This document shows, in pieces, positions 55,112 through 64,000 of a stretch of 64,000 nt of DNA (position 1 is the stretch's first letter; every line of letters begins with the position of its first letter). This stretch comes from Bradyrhizobium sp. Gha (GTDB taxonomy: Bacteria > Pseudomonadota > Alphaproteobacteria > Rhizobiales > Xanthobacteraceae): NCBI RefSeq assembly GCF_900113735.1, contig NZ_FOQM01000001.1, positions 496,001-560,000 of the forward strand, given 5' to 3'. The position numbers were made by a program, and so were the translations under genes. Under the pieces are notes generated by a model that saw only the letters and a list, made by a program, of their open reading frames with translations, ran no database searches and was not told the DNA's origin.

Positions 55112-56446
55112 ATGACTTCAGGCACGGATGGCGCCGTCACGGCCGCGCCTCTTCGCACAGGTTTCCGTTGGCTCCAACTCGTGATGGGCATCGTCTGCAT
55201 GGCGATGATCGCCAACCTGCAATATGGCTGGACGCTGTTCGTCGATCCGATCGACGCCAAGTACCATTGGGGTCGCGCCGCGATCCAGCTCGCCTTCACC
55301 ATCTTCGTCGTCACCGAGACCTGGCTGGTGCCGGTCGAGGCCTGGTTCGTCGACAAATACGGTCCGCGCATCGTCATCATGTTCGGCGGCGTGATGATCG
55401 CGCTGTCCTGGGTGCTCAACTCCTACGCTGACTCGCTTCCCCTGCTCTACGCCGCGGCCGTTGTCGGCGGCATGGGCGCGGGCGCGGTGTACGGCACCTG
55501 CGTCGGCAACGCGCTGAAATGGTTTCCCGATCGCCGCGGTCTTGCCGCCGGTGCGACTGCGGCCGGCTTCGGCGCGGGCGCGGCGCTCACAGTGGTGCCG
55601 ATCGCGACCATGATCGCATCTTCAGGCTATCAGCACGCCTTCCTCACCTTCGGCATCGGCCAGGGCGTAATCGTGTTCGTGCTCGCCTTCTTCATCCAGC
55701 CGCCGCGGATCTCGATCCCGCCGAAGAAGAAGAAGCTCAATCTGCCGCAGACCCAGATCGACTTCACCCCGCCGCAGGTGCTGCGCGCGCCCATTTTCTG
55801 GGTGATGTACCTCGTCTTCGTGATGGTCGCCTCGGGCGGTCTGATGACCGCGGCACAGATCGCGCCAATCGCGCATGACTTCAAGATCGCCAACACGCCG
55901 GTTTCGCTCGCCGGCTTCGAGATGGCGGCCCTGACCTTCGCGATCTCACTCGACCGTATCTTCGACGGCTTCGGTCGCCCGTTCTTCGGCTTCGTGTCCG
56001 ACACGATCGGTCGCGAGAACACCATGTTCATCGCGTTCGGCACCGCCGCCTTGATGCTGCTGACGCTGTCGGCCTACGGTCACGTCCCGCTCGTGTTCGT
56101 GCTCGCGACGGCGGTCTATTTCGGCGTGTTCGGCGAGATCTACTCGCTGTTCCCCGCCACCTCGGGCGACACCTTCGGCTCGAAATACGCGACCACCAAC
56201 AACGGCATGCTCTACACCGCGAAGGGCACCGCCTCCCTTCTGGTGCCGCTCGCGAGCGTGATCTCGACCGCCTATGGCTGGAAGGCCGTGTTCGTGGTGG
56301 CCGTGGCGCTGAATGCGACGGCCGCGCTGATGGCCCTGCTCGTGATCAAGCCGATGCGCCGTTCGTTCATCCTGGGCAAGGAGGCCGAGAGCGCAACTCC
56401 CGCAACCGCCAATGCCGACACCCGTGCCAAGACCGGGACGGCGTGA
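55112..56446 (+). CDS. oxlT: MFS oxalate/formate antiporter, OxlT-like
   Basis: A 444-residue major facilitator with about twelve membrane helices. WLQLVMGIVCMAMIANLQYG and WTLFVDPIDAKYHWGRAAIQ at the N-terminus, VDKYGPRIVIMFGGVMIALS, GAGAVYGTCVGNALKWFPDR and the central Arg-containing FVSDTIGRENTMF loop match OxlT-type transporters, which exchange external oxalate for internal formate. GGAGG lies 6 bp before ATG 55112. The upstream operator copy and the distal oxc-frc genes support the oxalate role. A short charged C-terminal tail is predicted in the cytoplasm. Confidence 0.9.
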   Translation: MTSGTDGAVTAAPLRTGFRWLQLVMGIVCMAMIANLQYGWTLFVDPIDAKYHWGRAAIQLAFTIFVVTETWLVPVEAWFVDKYGPRIVIMFGGVMIALSWVLNSYADSLPLLYAAAVVGGMGAGAVYGTCVGNALKWFPDRRGLAAGATAAGFGAGAALTVVPIATMIASSGYQHAFLTFGIGQGVIVFVLAFFIQPPRISIPPKKKKLNLPQTQIDFTPPQVLRAPIFWVMYLVFVMVASGGLMTAAQIAPIAHDFKIANTPVSLAGFEMAALTFAISLDRIFDGFGRPFFGFVSDTIGRENTMFIAFGTAALMLLTLSAYGHVPLVFVLATAVYFGVFGEIYSLFPATSGDTFGSKYATTNNGMLYTAKGTASLLVPLASVISTAYGWKAVFVVAVALNATAALMALLVIKPMRRSFILGKEAESATPATANADTRAKTGTA

Positions 56447-56584
56447 GCCGCCACGCTTTCAAGTTGGTCAAAGGGGCGCAGCGATGCGCCCCTTTTTCTT
56501 TGCCGCACCTTTCTGCAGCGACGACAAACGTCAGCATCCCTGCCGCAAGATTTTTCGGATGAACCAAATCCAACGCTTGACGAT

Positions 56585-56601
56585 TGGCATTATGTATACC
56601 A
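56585..56601. promoter_or_regulatory. Oxalate-locus 17-bp operator, copy 4 (TGGCATTATGTATACCA)
   Basis: It follows a CTTGACG hexamer region by 8 bp and lies 35 bp before the CBS-protein start, so it would overlap the core promoter. Its right half TGTATACCA matches copy 3 and its left half TGGCAT matches copies 1 and 2. Confidence 0.65.
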
Positions 56602-56635
56602 CACTTCCTGCGACGTTCACCCCAGGGAGGTTGCC

Positions 56636-57061
56636 ATGCTGGTCGGAGACATTCTGCGCAAGAAGACGCCGCGCGTTGTCACGGTGCGAATGAACGAAAC
56701 GGTGGGTATTGCCGCCAAGCTGATGCGGGCCAACAACATCAGCGCGCTGGTGGTGAAGGACGTGGTCCGCTCGGAAGGCAACACCGCGGTCGGCATGTTC
56801 ACCGAGCGCGACGTGGTGCGTGCGGTTGCCGAGCACGGCGCCAATGCAGTCAACGTGAAGGTCTCGCAGCTCGTGTCGGTGCAGCAGCTCGTCTCCTGCA
56901 CCTCCTCCGACACGATCGAGCATGTCCGGCATCTGATGAATCGGAATCACATCCGGCACCTGCCCGTGATCGACGACTACAGCCTCGTCTCCGTCATCAG
57001 CATGCGCGACATCGCGGCTGCCGTCGACGAGGCGACCAACAGCACGCCGCAAGCCGCCTAA
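56636..57061 (+). CDS. CBS domain-pair protein
   Basis: A 141-residue stand-alone Bateman module: CBS1 at about residues 8-65 (VVTVRMNETVGIAAKLMRAN, GMFTERDVVRAV) and CBS2 at about 75-130 (SCTSSDTIEHVRHLMNRNHI, RHLPVIDDYSLVSVISMRDI). Such proteins bind adenosyl nucleotides and modulate partners. GGGAGG lies 6 bp before ATG 56636. Its own copy of the oxalate-locus operator suggests induction with oxlT and the CoA enzymes; a partner is not evident. Confidence 0.9.
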   Translation: MLVGDILRKKTPRVVTVRMNETVGIAAKLMRANNISALVVKDVVRSEGNTAVGMFTERDVVRAVAEHGANAVNVKVSQLVSVQQLVSCTSSDTIEHVRHLMNRNHIRHLPVIDDYSLVSVISMRDIAAAVDEATNSTPQAA

Positions 57062-57162
57062 AGCGGCCACGCCTCTTCCCTGCGATTGCCTGGCCGGCTC
57101 GGACACATCCGGGCCGGACCGGATCTCTCGTCGCCAAATTCCGCTACCCCCGCGAGGATTTC

Positions 57163-58182
57163 ATGAAGATCTGCATCTACGGCGCCGGCGCGATCGGCGG
57201 ATATCTCGGCGTGCAGCTGGCGCGCGCAGGCGCCGACGTCAGCCTGGTCGCGCGCGGCGCGCACCTCGCCGCCATGCGCGAGCGCGGCCTGACGCTGCGC
57301 GCCGGCGAGGAGACGCACACCGTCCATCCCCGCTGCACCGACAACGCGGCCGAGCTCGGCGTGCAGGACTACGTCATCGTCACGCTGAAGGCGCATTCGA
57401 TCACCGGCGTGATCGAGAAGATGGCGCCGCTGCTCGGGCCCCACACCCGCATCGTCACCGCCGTCAACGGCATTCCCTATTGGTATTTCTACAAGCATGG
57501 CGGCGACTACGAGAACTCGACGCTGGAGAGCATCGATCCCGGCGGGCGGCAATGGCGCGAGTTGGGGGCCGAACGCGCCATCGGCTGCATCGTCTATCCC
57601 GCCACCGAGATCGAGGCGCCCGGCGTGATCCGCCACGTCTACGGCACCAATTTCCCGCTCGGCGAGCCCTCCGGCGAGATCACCTCGGACGTGCAGCGCC
57701 TCGCCGACCTGTTCGTCGCGGCCGGCCTGAAGGCACCGGTGCTCGACCGCATCCGCGACGAAATCTGGCTCAAGCTCTGGGGCAATGTCTGCTTCAACCC
57801 GATCAGCGCGCTCACCCATGCAACGCTCGACGTGATCTGCACCGATCCGTCCACGCGGGCGCTGTCGCGGGCAATCATGCTGGAGACGCAAGCCATCGCC
57901 GAAACCTTCGGCATCAAGTTCCGCGTCGACGTCGAGCGCCGCATCGAGGGCGCCCGCAAGGTCGGCGCGCACAAGACCTCGATGCTGCAGGATCTCGAGC
58001 GCGGCCGTCCGATGGAGATCGACCCTCTCGTCACCGTGGTGCAGGAGATGGGCCGGTTGACCAAAATCCCCACCCCGGCGCTGGATTCCGTGCTGGCGAT
58101 GGTGACCCAGCGTGCCCGTATCGCCGGGCTCTATGACGGCGTCTCCGCGCGGTCCGATCCTCGCGCGCTGGCGGTGGCGTGA
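57163..58182 (+). CDS. 2-dehydropantoate 2-reductase family protein, candidate oxalyl-CoA reductase (PanE2-like)
   Basis: A 339-residue NADP-dependent ketopantoate-reductase-fold enzyme. The Rossmann motif is MKICIYGAGAIGGYLGVQLA, with the catalytic Lys region TLKAHSITGVIEKMAPLLG, the KLWGNVCFNPISALTHATLD block and a late HKTSMLQDLERGRPMEID. A biosynthetic PanE is possible, but the position behind oxlT and a CBS gene with oxalate-type operators recalls Methylobacterium PanE2, reported to reduce oxalyl-CoA to glyoxylate. GAGGATT precedes ATG 57163. The following FAH-family gene overlaps its stop. Confidence 0.85.
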   Translation: MKICIYGAGAIGGYLGVQLARAGADVSLVARGAHLAAMRERGLTLRAGEETHTVHPRCTDNAAELGVQDYVIVTLKAHSITGVIEKMAPLLGPHTRIVTAVNGIPYWYFYKHGGDYENSTLESIDPGGRQWRELGAERAIGCIVYPATEIEAPGVIRHVYGTNFPLGEPSGEITSDVQRLADLFVAAGLKAPVLDRIRDEIWLKLWGNVCFNPISALTHATLDVICTDPSTRALSRAIMLETQAIAETFGIKFRVDVERRIEGARKVGAHKTSMLQDLERGRPMEIDPLVTVVQEMGRLTKIPTPALDSVLAMVTQRARIAGLYDGVSARSDPRALAVA

Positions 58183-58967
58183 TGAGCACCGAGACGAAAA
58201 AATGGCTGCGCTTCCGCCACGCCGGCACCACCGGCTTCGGCACGCTGACCGCATCTGAAATCAGCGTGCATGAGGGCGAGATGTTCGGCCGCAACGCCGC
58301 GACCGGCAGGACTCTCGCGCTGCCCGAGGTCGAGCTGCTCGCACCTTGCGCTCCGAGCAAGATCGTCGCGCTCTGGAATAATTTTCACGCGCTCGCCGCC
58401 AAGCTGAACCAGCCCGAGCCACCGGAGCCGCTCTATCTGCTCAAGGCCACCACCACCATCACGACGCCGGGTGCCGTGATCCGCCGTCCCTCCTACTACG
58501 AGGGCAAGACCACCTATGAGGGCGAGCTCGGCATCGTCATCGGCAAGACCTGCGCGCGCGTCTCGCCCGACGAAGCTGACGGCTTCATCTTCGGCTACAC
58601 CTGCGTCAACGACATTACCGCCAACGACATCCTGACCAGCGATCCCAGCTTCCCGCAATGGGCCCGCGCCAAGGGCATCGACGATTACGGCCCGTTCGGC
58701 CCCGTGATCTCGACCGGCCTCGATCCGGCCAAGCTCACCGTTCGCACCATCCTCAATGGCGCGGAACGGCAGAATTATCCGATCTCCGACATGATCTTCA
58801 GCGCGCAAGCCCTCGTCAGCAAGATCTCCCACGACATGACCCTGCTCCCCGGCGACCTCATCGCCGTCGGCACCTCGGTCGGCGTCGGCGTCATGAAGGA
58901 GCCGGTGAACATTGTGACCGTCGCGATCGACGGCATCGGCGAACTCACGAACGAGTTCAGGTTGTAG
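58182..58967 (+). CDS. Fumarylacetoacetate hydrolase family protein
   Basis: A 261-residue FAH-fold protein of the 2-hydroxyhepta-2,4-diene-dioate isomerase/acylpyruvase type. Metal ligands appear in TYEGELGIVIGKTCARVSPD (Glu-x-Glu) and GYTCVNDITANDI, with KGIDDYGPFGPVISTGLDP and the final LLPGDLIAVGTSVGVGVMKE. It starts with ATG overlapping the PanE-like stop, so both are one transcript and probably one pathway. Hydrolysis or decarboxylation of a small 2-oxo diacid is plausible; it is unlike the longer FAH protein at 10.2 kb. Confidence 0.88.
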   Translation: MSTETKKWLRFRHAGTTGFGTLTASEISVHEGEMFGRNAATGRTLALPEVELLAPCAPSKIVALWNNFHALAAKLNQPEPPEPLYLLKATTTITTPGAVIRRPSYYEGKTTYEGELGIVIGKTCARVSPDEADGFIFGYTCVNDITANDILTSDPSFPQWARAKGIDDYGPFGPVISTGLDPAKLTVRTILNGAERQNYPISDMIFSAQALVSKISHDMTLLPGDLIAVGTSVGVGVMKEPVNIVTVAIDGIGELTNEFRL

Positions 58968-59308
58968 TTGCACGGGCGGTGTTCCGTCAGCCTGACGCTG
59001 CCTCATGTGCCCACGCAGCGTTGGTCAATCGACCTTCCCTCCGATCCCGATCCCACGCCCGGCTTCTCGCCGTGGCGCGTTGCCAGCGACGGATCGCAGT
59101 CGAAGATCGAGATGCATTTTCGGCTGAGCGCCGACCGCTGAAGCGCGACGCGCGCCGAAACATTCCGACACACTTCACATCTGCGCGCGCCGATCAATGC
59201 CGCCAACTTGTCGCAGGGATGCCGCACTGTGGACGCATTCGGCAGCCCTTTTGTCAGGCGTGTCTGGGGGCACGGCCCAGCCGTGTTTGGACCAAACCTT
59301 CTAGGGGT
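58968..59308. other. Intergenic region, 341 bp
   Basis: No gene, repeat or clear promoter recognised. The stretch is mosaic and slightly lower in GC than the genes around it. The promoter of the small exported protein gene should lie at its right end. Confidence 0.5.
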
Positions 59309-59512
59309 ATGACTGTGAAGAAGATTGTAATTGTTCTGGGTGCGACGCTTGCTCTGGTGACGGCTGCAAACGCTGCGGATCTGCCGCGCCGCCAGCCCGT
59401 GCCGGTCTATCCGGCCGAGCAGGCCCCGATCGGCAAGATGCCAATCGGCAAGAGCCCCGTTGGCAAGGCTCCGATCGGCAAGGCGCCCGCCCCGGTCGCC
59501 GCGCGCTACTGA
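59309..59512 (+). CDS. Small exported protein with PIGK/PVGK tandem repeats
   Basis: A 67-residue protein with a signal peptide of about 22 residues (hydrophobic IVIVLGATLALVTAANA), then a short Pro-rich mature chain. The tail has five-residue units PIGKM, PIGKS, PVGKA, PIGKA in tandem, giving evenly spaced lysines. AGGGG lies 4 bp before the ATG. I recognise no named family; the basic repeat could interact with cell-surface anionic polymers. It may be co-transcribed with the next exported protein. Confidence 0.72.
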   Translation: MTVKKIVIVLGATLALVTAANAADLPRRQPVPVYPAEQAPIGKMPIGKSPVGKAPIGKAPAPVAARY

Positions 59513-59569
59513 GGCGCCGCAAACGACGCGCAGGATCTGCGCAGGCGGCCGACAGTCGAGGGGCTCAAC

Positions 59570-60223
59570 GTGACGAACAAACCTGATCGATCGGGATCCT
59601 GCATCCTTGCGGGCCTCGCGCTTGCGACCATGCTCGCATGCATGATGTCCTCTGTCTCGGCTCACCAAACGAACAAGCGCATGGCCGATGATGCCAGTGC
59701 GCTTGTCACGACCGACACCGCGGCGCGCTCCTCACCGCAAGGGGCGCGGCGCTCGCTCCCGCGCACGGAGAAAGGCCCCTATTACGTCGACTTCCGCGCG
59801 CGCACGGCGGCGAGCTGGGGACATGCCTTCGTCTGGTACGGCAAGACCAGCGAGCGCGCCGTCGAGGTTGCCGGCCTCACGCCGGCCGGTGACACCTGGA
59901 CTTACGTGCTCGGCTACTTCACCTGGGTGCCGTCGGAGACCGGCGCAAGCTACGGCGATCTCGATCCCGACTATCTGACCGCGAGCTATCGCGTGTATCT
60001 CAACGAGGCCGATGCCAAGCGGGTGTTCGCCTATATCGAGAAGCTGAAAGCGAGCTCTCCGGTCTGGAACGCAGAGACCACCAACTGCACGGGCTTCATC
60101 GGCGATATCGCCGAGTATATGGGATTGAAAGTCCCCAATCGCTGGCAGCGCCCGGAAAACTTCGTCAACAGCCTGAAAGAGATGAACGGCGGCCGGCAGA
60201 TGGTGCGTTTGTCGGCGGAGTAG
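59570..60223 (+). CDS. Exported protein of unknown function with His and Cys motifs
   Basis: A 217-residue protein starting with GTG 59570. A signal peptide (hydrophobic ILAGLALATMLACMM, cleavage near VSA, residue 30) precedes the mature domain. Conserved-looking blocks are YYVDFRARTAASWGHAFVWYG and AETTNCTGFIGDIAEYMGL; a His-Cys pair in such GHAF and NCTGF contexts is reminiscent of papain-like or DUF4105-type periplasmic hydrolases, but this is a weak analogy. No ribosome-binding site is obvious. Confidence 0.7.
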   Translation: MTNKPDRSGSCILAGLALATMLACMMSSVSAHQTNKRMADDASALVTTDTAARSSPQGARRSLPRTEKGPYYVDFRARTAASWGHAFVWYGKTSERAVEVAGLTPAGDTWTYVLGYFTWVPSETGASYGDLDPDYLTASYRVYLNEADAKRVFAYIEKLKASSPVWNAETTNCTGFIGDIAEYMGLKVPNRWQRPENFVNSLKEMNGGRQMVRLSAE

Positions 60224-60247
60224 CCCGCCAGACTCGCCACCGCCGCC

Positions 60248-60325
60248 GTCATTGCGGGCATAGCGAAGCAATGCAGAGTCCGTCCGCGGAAACAGCCGGG
60301 ATTGCTTCGCTACGCTCGCAATGAC
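60248..60325. repeat. GTCATTGCGGG...GCTCGCAATGAC intergenic repeat
   Basis: Outer arms GTCATTGCG and CGCAATGAC enclose GCGAAGCAAT/ATTGCTTCGC partners and a CCGTCCGCGGAAACAGCCGG core. It belongs to the same dispersed family as the repeat at 52780-52915. Confidence 0.75.
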
Positions 60326-60389
60326 GGTGTTGATGCAGCGGCGCGCTCCAATTGTCCGCCTCGCGGAATCACTCCCACCGCCCGCATGA

Positions 60390-61484
<1,095 letters not shown>

Positions 61485-61528
61485 TCATTAAGGTGATTTG
61501 ACCGCGGAGCTCGCTACGCCGAGGGTCT

Positions 61529-61667
61529 ACTCCCTCGCCCCGCTTGCGGGGAGAGGGTTGGGGTGAGGGGGAGTCTCCGCGAGGGCGGCAGCAGTTGGAC
61601 TCGCGGAGAGTCCCCCTCACCCGCCGCGCGTTCCGCGCGTCGGCCTCTCCCCGCAAGCGGGGCGAGG
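61529..61667. repeat. Long CCCTCGCCCCGC...GCGGGGCGAGG inverted repeat
   Basis: An inverted element of about 139 bp: CTCGCCCCGCTTGCGGGGAG and AGTCTCCGCGAG on the left are mirrored by CTCGCGGAGAGT and CTCCCCGCAAGCGGGGCGAG on the right around a GGCGGCAGCAGTTGGA centre. It is the most complete copy in this window of the family also seen at 331-455. Confidence 0.85.
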
Positions 61668-61717
61668 CGAACGACATCGAACTTCATCTACAAACGCAAT
61701 TCAGGTCGAGGTAACGC

Positions 61718-62686
61718 ATGAAGGCTTATGTCTATGGTCCTGAAGGCGCTCGGATTTCCGACGTCGCTCAACCAAAGCCTGAGGGCACGCAGGTGCTCGT
61801 CAAGGTCCGCACCTGTGGTCTCAATCGCGCCGACACCGGCATGCGCAAGGGCCACGCGCACGGTGCGGCCGGCGGCGCCGGCACCGTGCTTGGCATGGAA
61901 TGGGCCGGCGAAGTTGCCGAGCTCGGACCGGACGCGAAGGGCTTGGAGATCGGCGATCGCATCATGGGTTCGGGCGGCGCGGCGTTCGCGGAGTATACGC
62001 TCGCCGACCACGGCCGGTTGTTCCACGTGCCCTCCAGCATGAATTTCGAGGAGGCCGCGACCCTGCCCGTCGGGCTCACGACCATGCACAACGCCGTCGT
62101 CACAGTCGGCGGCGTGCAGCCCGGCCAGACCGTGTTGATCCAGGGCGCCAGCTCCGGCGTCGGCCTGATGGCGATGCAAATTGCCAAACTCAAGGGCGCC
62201 AGGCTCGTGATCGGCTCCTCGACCGATGCCTATCGCCGCGGACGGCTGAAGGAATATGGCGCCGACCTCGCAATCGACTCCTCCGACCCCAAATGGGTCG
62301 ACGAGGTGCTGAAGGCGACCGGCGGCGAAGGCGTCGACCTCATCGTCGACCAGGTCTCAGGCCAGGTCGCCAACCAGAACCTCGCCGCGGCGAAGGTGCT
62401 CGGCCGCATCGTCAATGTCGGCCGGCTCGGCGGCACCCATGCCGATTTCAACTTCGACCTGCATGCGGCTCGCCGCATCAGCTATATCGGCGTCACCTTC
62501 CGCACCCGCAGCCTCGAGGAAGTCCGCGCGATCTTCGACGCGGTCAGGAAGGACATCTGGGGCGCGGTGGAATCGCGAAAACTCCAGCTGCCGATCGACA
62601 AGGTCTATCCGTTCTCCGACATCGACAAGGCGTTCGAGCACATGGAGGCGAACAAGCATCTGGGGAAGATCGTGGTGACGCTCTAG
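61718..62686 (+). CDS. Zinc-binding-type alcohol dehydrogenase/quinone oxidoreductase (MDR family)
   Basis: A 322-residue MDR-superfamily enzyme. The GroES-like half is MKAYVYGPEGARISDVAQPK and MEWAGEVAELGPDAKGLEIG. The NADPH Rossmann half has LIQGASSGVGLMAMQIAKLK, and GIAxK-type late segments end LPIDKVYPFSDIDKAFEHME. Structural and catalytic zinc cysteine clusters are absent, so it is of the zeta-crystallin/QOR class and should reduce quinones or enones with NADPH. It stands alone between two repeats. Confidence 0.88.
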   Translation: MKAYVYGPEGARISDVAQPKPEGTQVLVKVRTCGLNRADTGMRKGHAHGAAGGAGTVLGMEWAGEVAELGPDAKGLEIGDRIMGSGGAAFAEYTLADHGRLFHVPSSMNFEEAATLPVGLTTMHNAVVTVGGVQPGQTVLIQGASSGVGLMAMQIAKLKGARLVIGSSTDAYRRGRLKEYGADLAIDSSDPKWVDEVLKATGGEGVDLIVDQVSGQVANQNLAAAKVLGRIVNVGRLGGTHADFNFDLHAARRISYIGVTFRTRSLEEVRAIFDAVRKDIWGAVESRKLQLPIDKVYPFSDIDKAFEHMEANKHLGKIVVTL

Positions 62687-62694
62687 CGACCACC

Positions 62695-62773
62695 GTCATT
62701 CCGGGGCGCCCGAAAGGACGAACCCGGAATCTCGAGATTCCGGGTTCGATGCTTCGCATCGTCCCGGAATGAC
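62695..62773. repeat. GTCATTCCGGGGCG...GTCCCGGAATGAC intergenic repeat
   Basis: Outer arms GTCATTCCGGG and CCCGGAATGAC surround the inner palindrome GAACCCGGAATC/GATTCCGGGTTC around TCGA. Same family as the element at 39764-39862. Confidence 0.85.
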
Positions 62774-62861
62774 AGTGCCTGCTTCGCTCCTGCAACTCAC
62801 TCGCGACTACGTCTGTGGATCATCGCTTGATGTTCGCGAATGCCCTGCTAAATCCCCCGCC

Positions 62862-64000
62862 ATGAGCGGACAACACGACAAGACATCGGTCGCGGCCATT
62901 TCGATCCTGGCCAGCGGCGGCATGGCGGCGGCCAAATTCATCGTCGGCATCGCGATCGGATCGCTGGCGCTGGTCTCGGAGGCGCTGCACTCCTCGATCG
63001 ACCTGGTCGCGACCATCATCACCTGGGCGGTGGTGCGGGTCTCCGACAAGCCGGCCGACGACGAGCACCATTACGGCCACGGCAAGCTCGAGAGCATTTC
63101 GGCGCTGGGCGTCACCGCGTTGCTTTACGTGCTCGCCGGCGGCATTCTGGTCCAGTCCTACAGCCATCTGCGCGAGGGAACCCCGCCGCCGACGATTTCG
63201 GCCGTGCCGTTCGTCGTGCTCGTCGTCGATATCCTCGTCAATCTTTGGCGCGCCCGTGCCCTGCACCGCGCCGCCCGGGCGACGAGGAGCGAAGCGCTCG
63301 CTGCGGACGCGCTGCACTTTGCGTCAGACGTGATGGGCTCATGTGCCGTGATCGTGGGTCTGATTCTCGCAGCCTTCGGCTTCTGGTGGGGTGACGCTGC
63401 GGCAGCTGCCGCCGTGGCCGTGATGATCGCGGGCCTCGGCCTGCGCATGGCAAGCTCCACGGTGCACACGCTGGTCGACCGCGCGCCGGAAGGTGCACTG
63501 GAAAAAGCCACGGCGGCGATCCGCAGTGTGCCCGGCGTGATCGACGTCGAGCGGCTGCGCGTGCGCATGGTCGGGGCGACCACCTTCATCGACAGCATCG
63601 TCAAGGTGCCCAGGACCTACCCGATCGACCGCGTCGAGAACATCAAGCGCAACGCCGAGGCCGCCCTCAGCAAGGCGTTCGGCGATGCCGACCTCTCCTT
63701 CGCGGCCGTCCCCGTTGCCCGCGACAACGAGACCGTGCGCGACCGCATCATGGTGATCGCGCGCAATTCGGCCCTCGCCATCCACCACGTCACGGTGCAC
63801 GATCTCGGCACCAAGCTGATCGTCAGCATCGACCTCGAAGTCGACGCCGAGATGCGGCTCGACGCCGCCCATGACGTCGCCAACATGCTGGAACGTAACA
63901 TCCAGGAAGAGTTCGGTGCGGACGTCGAGGTCGACGTCCATATCGAGCCGCTGGAACCGGAACTGCCGTTCGGCGTCGACGTTGCGCCTGACAGGGTGCA
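62862..64000 (+). CDS. Cation diffusion facilitator (CDF) family transporter (partial, 3' end outside window)
   Basis: At least 379 codons from ATG 62862, open to the window edge. It is a divalent-metal/proton antiporter with six predicted helices in residues 10-210. Transport-site motifs are SEALHSSIDLVAT in the second helix region and ADALHFASDVMGS in the fifth, with a His-rich HHYGHGK loop. A cytoplasmic ferredoxin-like regulatory domain follows (VPGVIDVERLRVRMVGATTF) and an apparent second such region (VHDLGTKLIVSIDLEVDAEM). The extended C-terminus recalls FieF/MamM-type exporters of Fe, Zn or Mn. It is preceded by a repeat, so it is its own unit. Confidence 0.9.
   Translation, partial: MSGQHDKTSVAAISILASGGMAAAKFIVGIAIGSLALVSEALHSSIDLVATIITWAVVRVSDKPADDEHHYGHGKLESISALGVTALLYVLAGGILVQSYSHLREGTPPPTISAVPFVVLVVDILVNLWRARALHRAARATRSEALAADALHFASDVMGSCAVIVGLILAAFGFWWGDAAAAAAVAVMIAGLGLRMASSTVHTLVDRAPEGALEKATAAIRSVPGVIDVERLRVRMVGATTFIDSIVKVPRTYPIDRVENIKRNAEAALSKAFGDADLSFAAVPVARDNETVRDRIMVIARNSALAIHHVTVHDLGTKLIVSIDLEVDAEMRLDAAHDVANMLERNIQEEFGADVEVDVHIEPLEPELPFGVDVAPDRV

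Noticed and set aside
59440-59505. A short tandem repeat that could be mistaken for a CRISPR or VNTR array
   Set aside because: The repeat unit is 15 bp, in frame, and encodes PIGK-type units; no spacers are present.

Overview
The window looks like chromosomal DNA of a Bradyrhizobium-type alphaproteobacterium. The evidence is high GC, tightly packed operons with ATGA/GTGA overlaps, a ChvE/GguAB-type sugar importer, a DUF1236 protein, an oxalate catabolic locus, and the mosaic GTCATTCC / CCCTCACCC intergenic repeats common in that group. No rRNA, tRNA, CRISPR array, transposase or phage gene was recognised. The genus is inferred from gene content, not tested.

Layout. (1) 1-11.4 kb, minus strand: a sugar-acid operon. 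A YtfQRT/YjfF-type ABC importer is followed by a FadR-type GntR regulator, an AraA-like L-arabinose/D-galactose 1-dehydrogenase, GalM, an SMP-30 lactonase, then ChvE and the start of GguA (cut by the window edge). A FAH-family enzyme resembling 2-keto-3-deoxy-sugar-acid dehydratases lies just upstream. Together these suggest non-phosphorylative oxidation of an aldose. (2) 11.5-21.3 kb: a module I cannot match to a described pathway. It holds an AprA-like flavoprotein, a two-cluster ferredoxin, a HEAT-repeat protein, a ferredoxin-NADP reductase, a DUF971 protein, a Crp/Fnr regulator and an SsuABC-like importer whose binding protein ends in a NosL-like domain. A YeiH-type exporter follows. Three of its promoters share a CAAYTARTYG-type element. 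(3) 21.4-30.1 kb: alanine dehydrogenase with an Lrp/AsnC regulator, a PaoABC-like molybdenum hydroxylase, a broken Orn/Lys/Arg decarboxylase and an acetyltransferase. (4) 30.2-39.8 kb: hydroxyacid dehydrogenase, a ComDE-like TPP enzyme, the gcl-hyi-glxR glyoxylate operon, adenine deaminase and an IclR regulator.

(5) 39.9-46.2 kb: oxalate genes, namely an NDP-forming acyl-CoA synthetase, a GntR regulator, oxc and frc, closed by a strong terminator. (6) 46.3-52.2 kb: a block of apparently foreign or decaying genes (RarD, aldo/keto reductase, KstD-like flavoprotein, TIM-barrel isomerase, a frameshifted DUF2147 gene). (7) 52.2-54.7 kb: an SRPBCC protein, a YegD-type Hsp70 and a 45-residue ORF. 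(8) 55.1-59.0 kb: the second oxalate segment, with an OxlT-type antiporter, a CBS protein, a PanE-like reductase and a FAH-family hydrolase. (9) 59.3-64 kb: two small exported proteins, nitronate monooxygenase, a quinone oxidoreductase-like protein and a CDF cation exporter running off the window.

How the parts connect. A 17-bp palindromic element, TGGMATNTGGTATRCCA-like, occurs twice between the acyl-CoA synthetase and the gntR gene, once before oxlT and once before the CBS gene. It therefore probably defines a GntR regulon joining the two oxalate segments. If the PanE-like protein is an oxalyl-CoA reductase, as reported for PanE2 in Methylobacterium, oxalate could be reduced to glyoxylate and passed to gcl-hyi-glxR, or dissimilated by oxc/frc.
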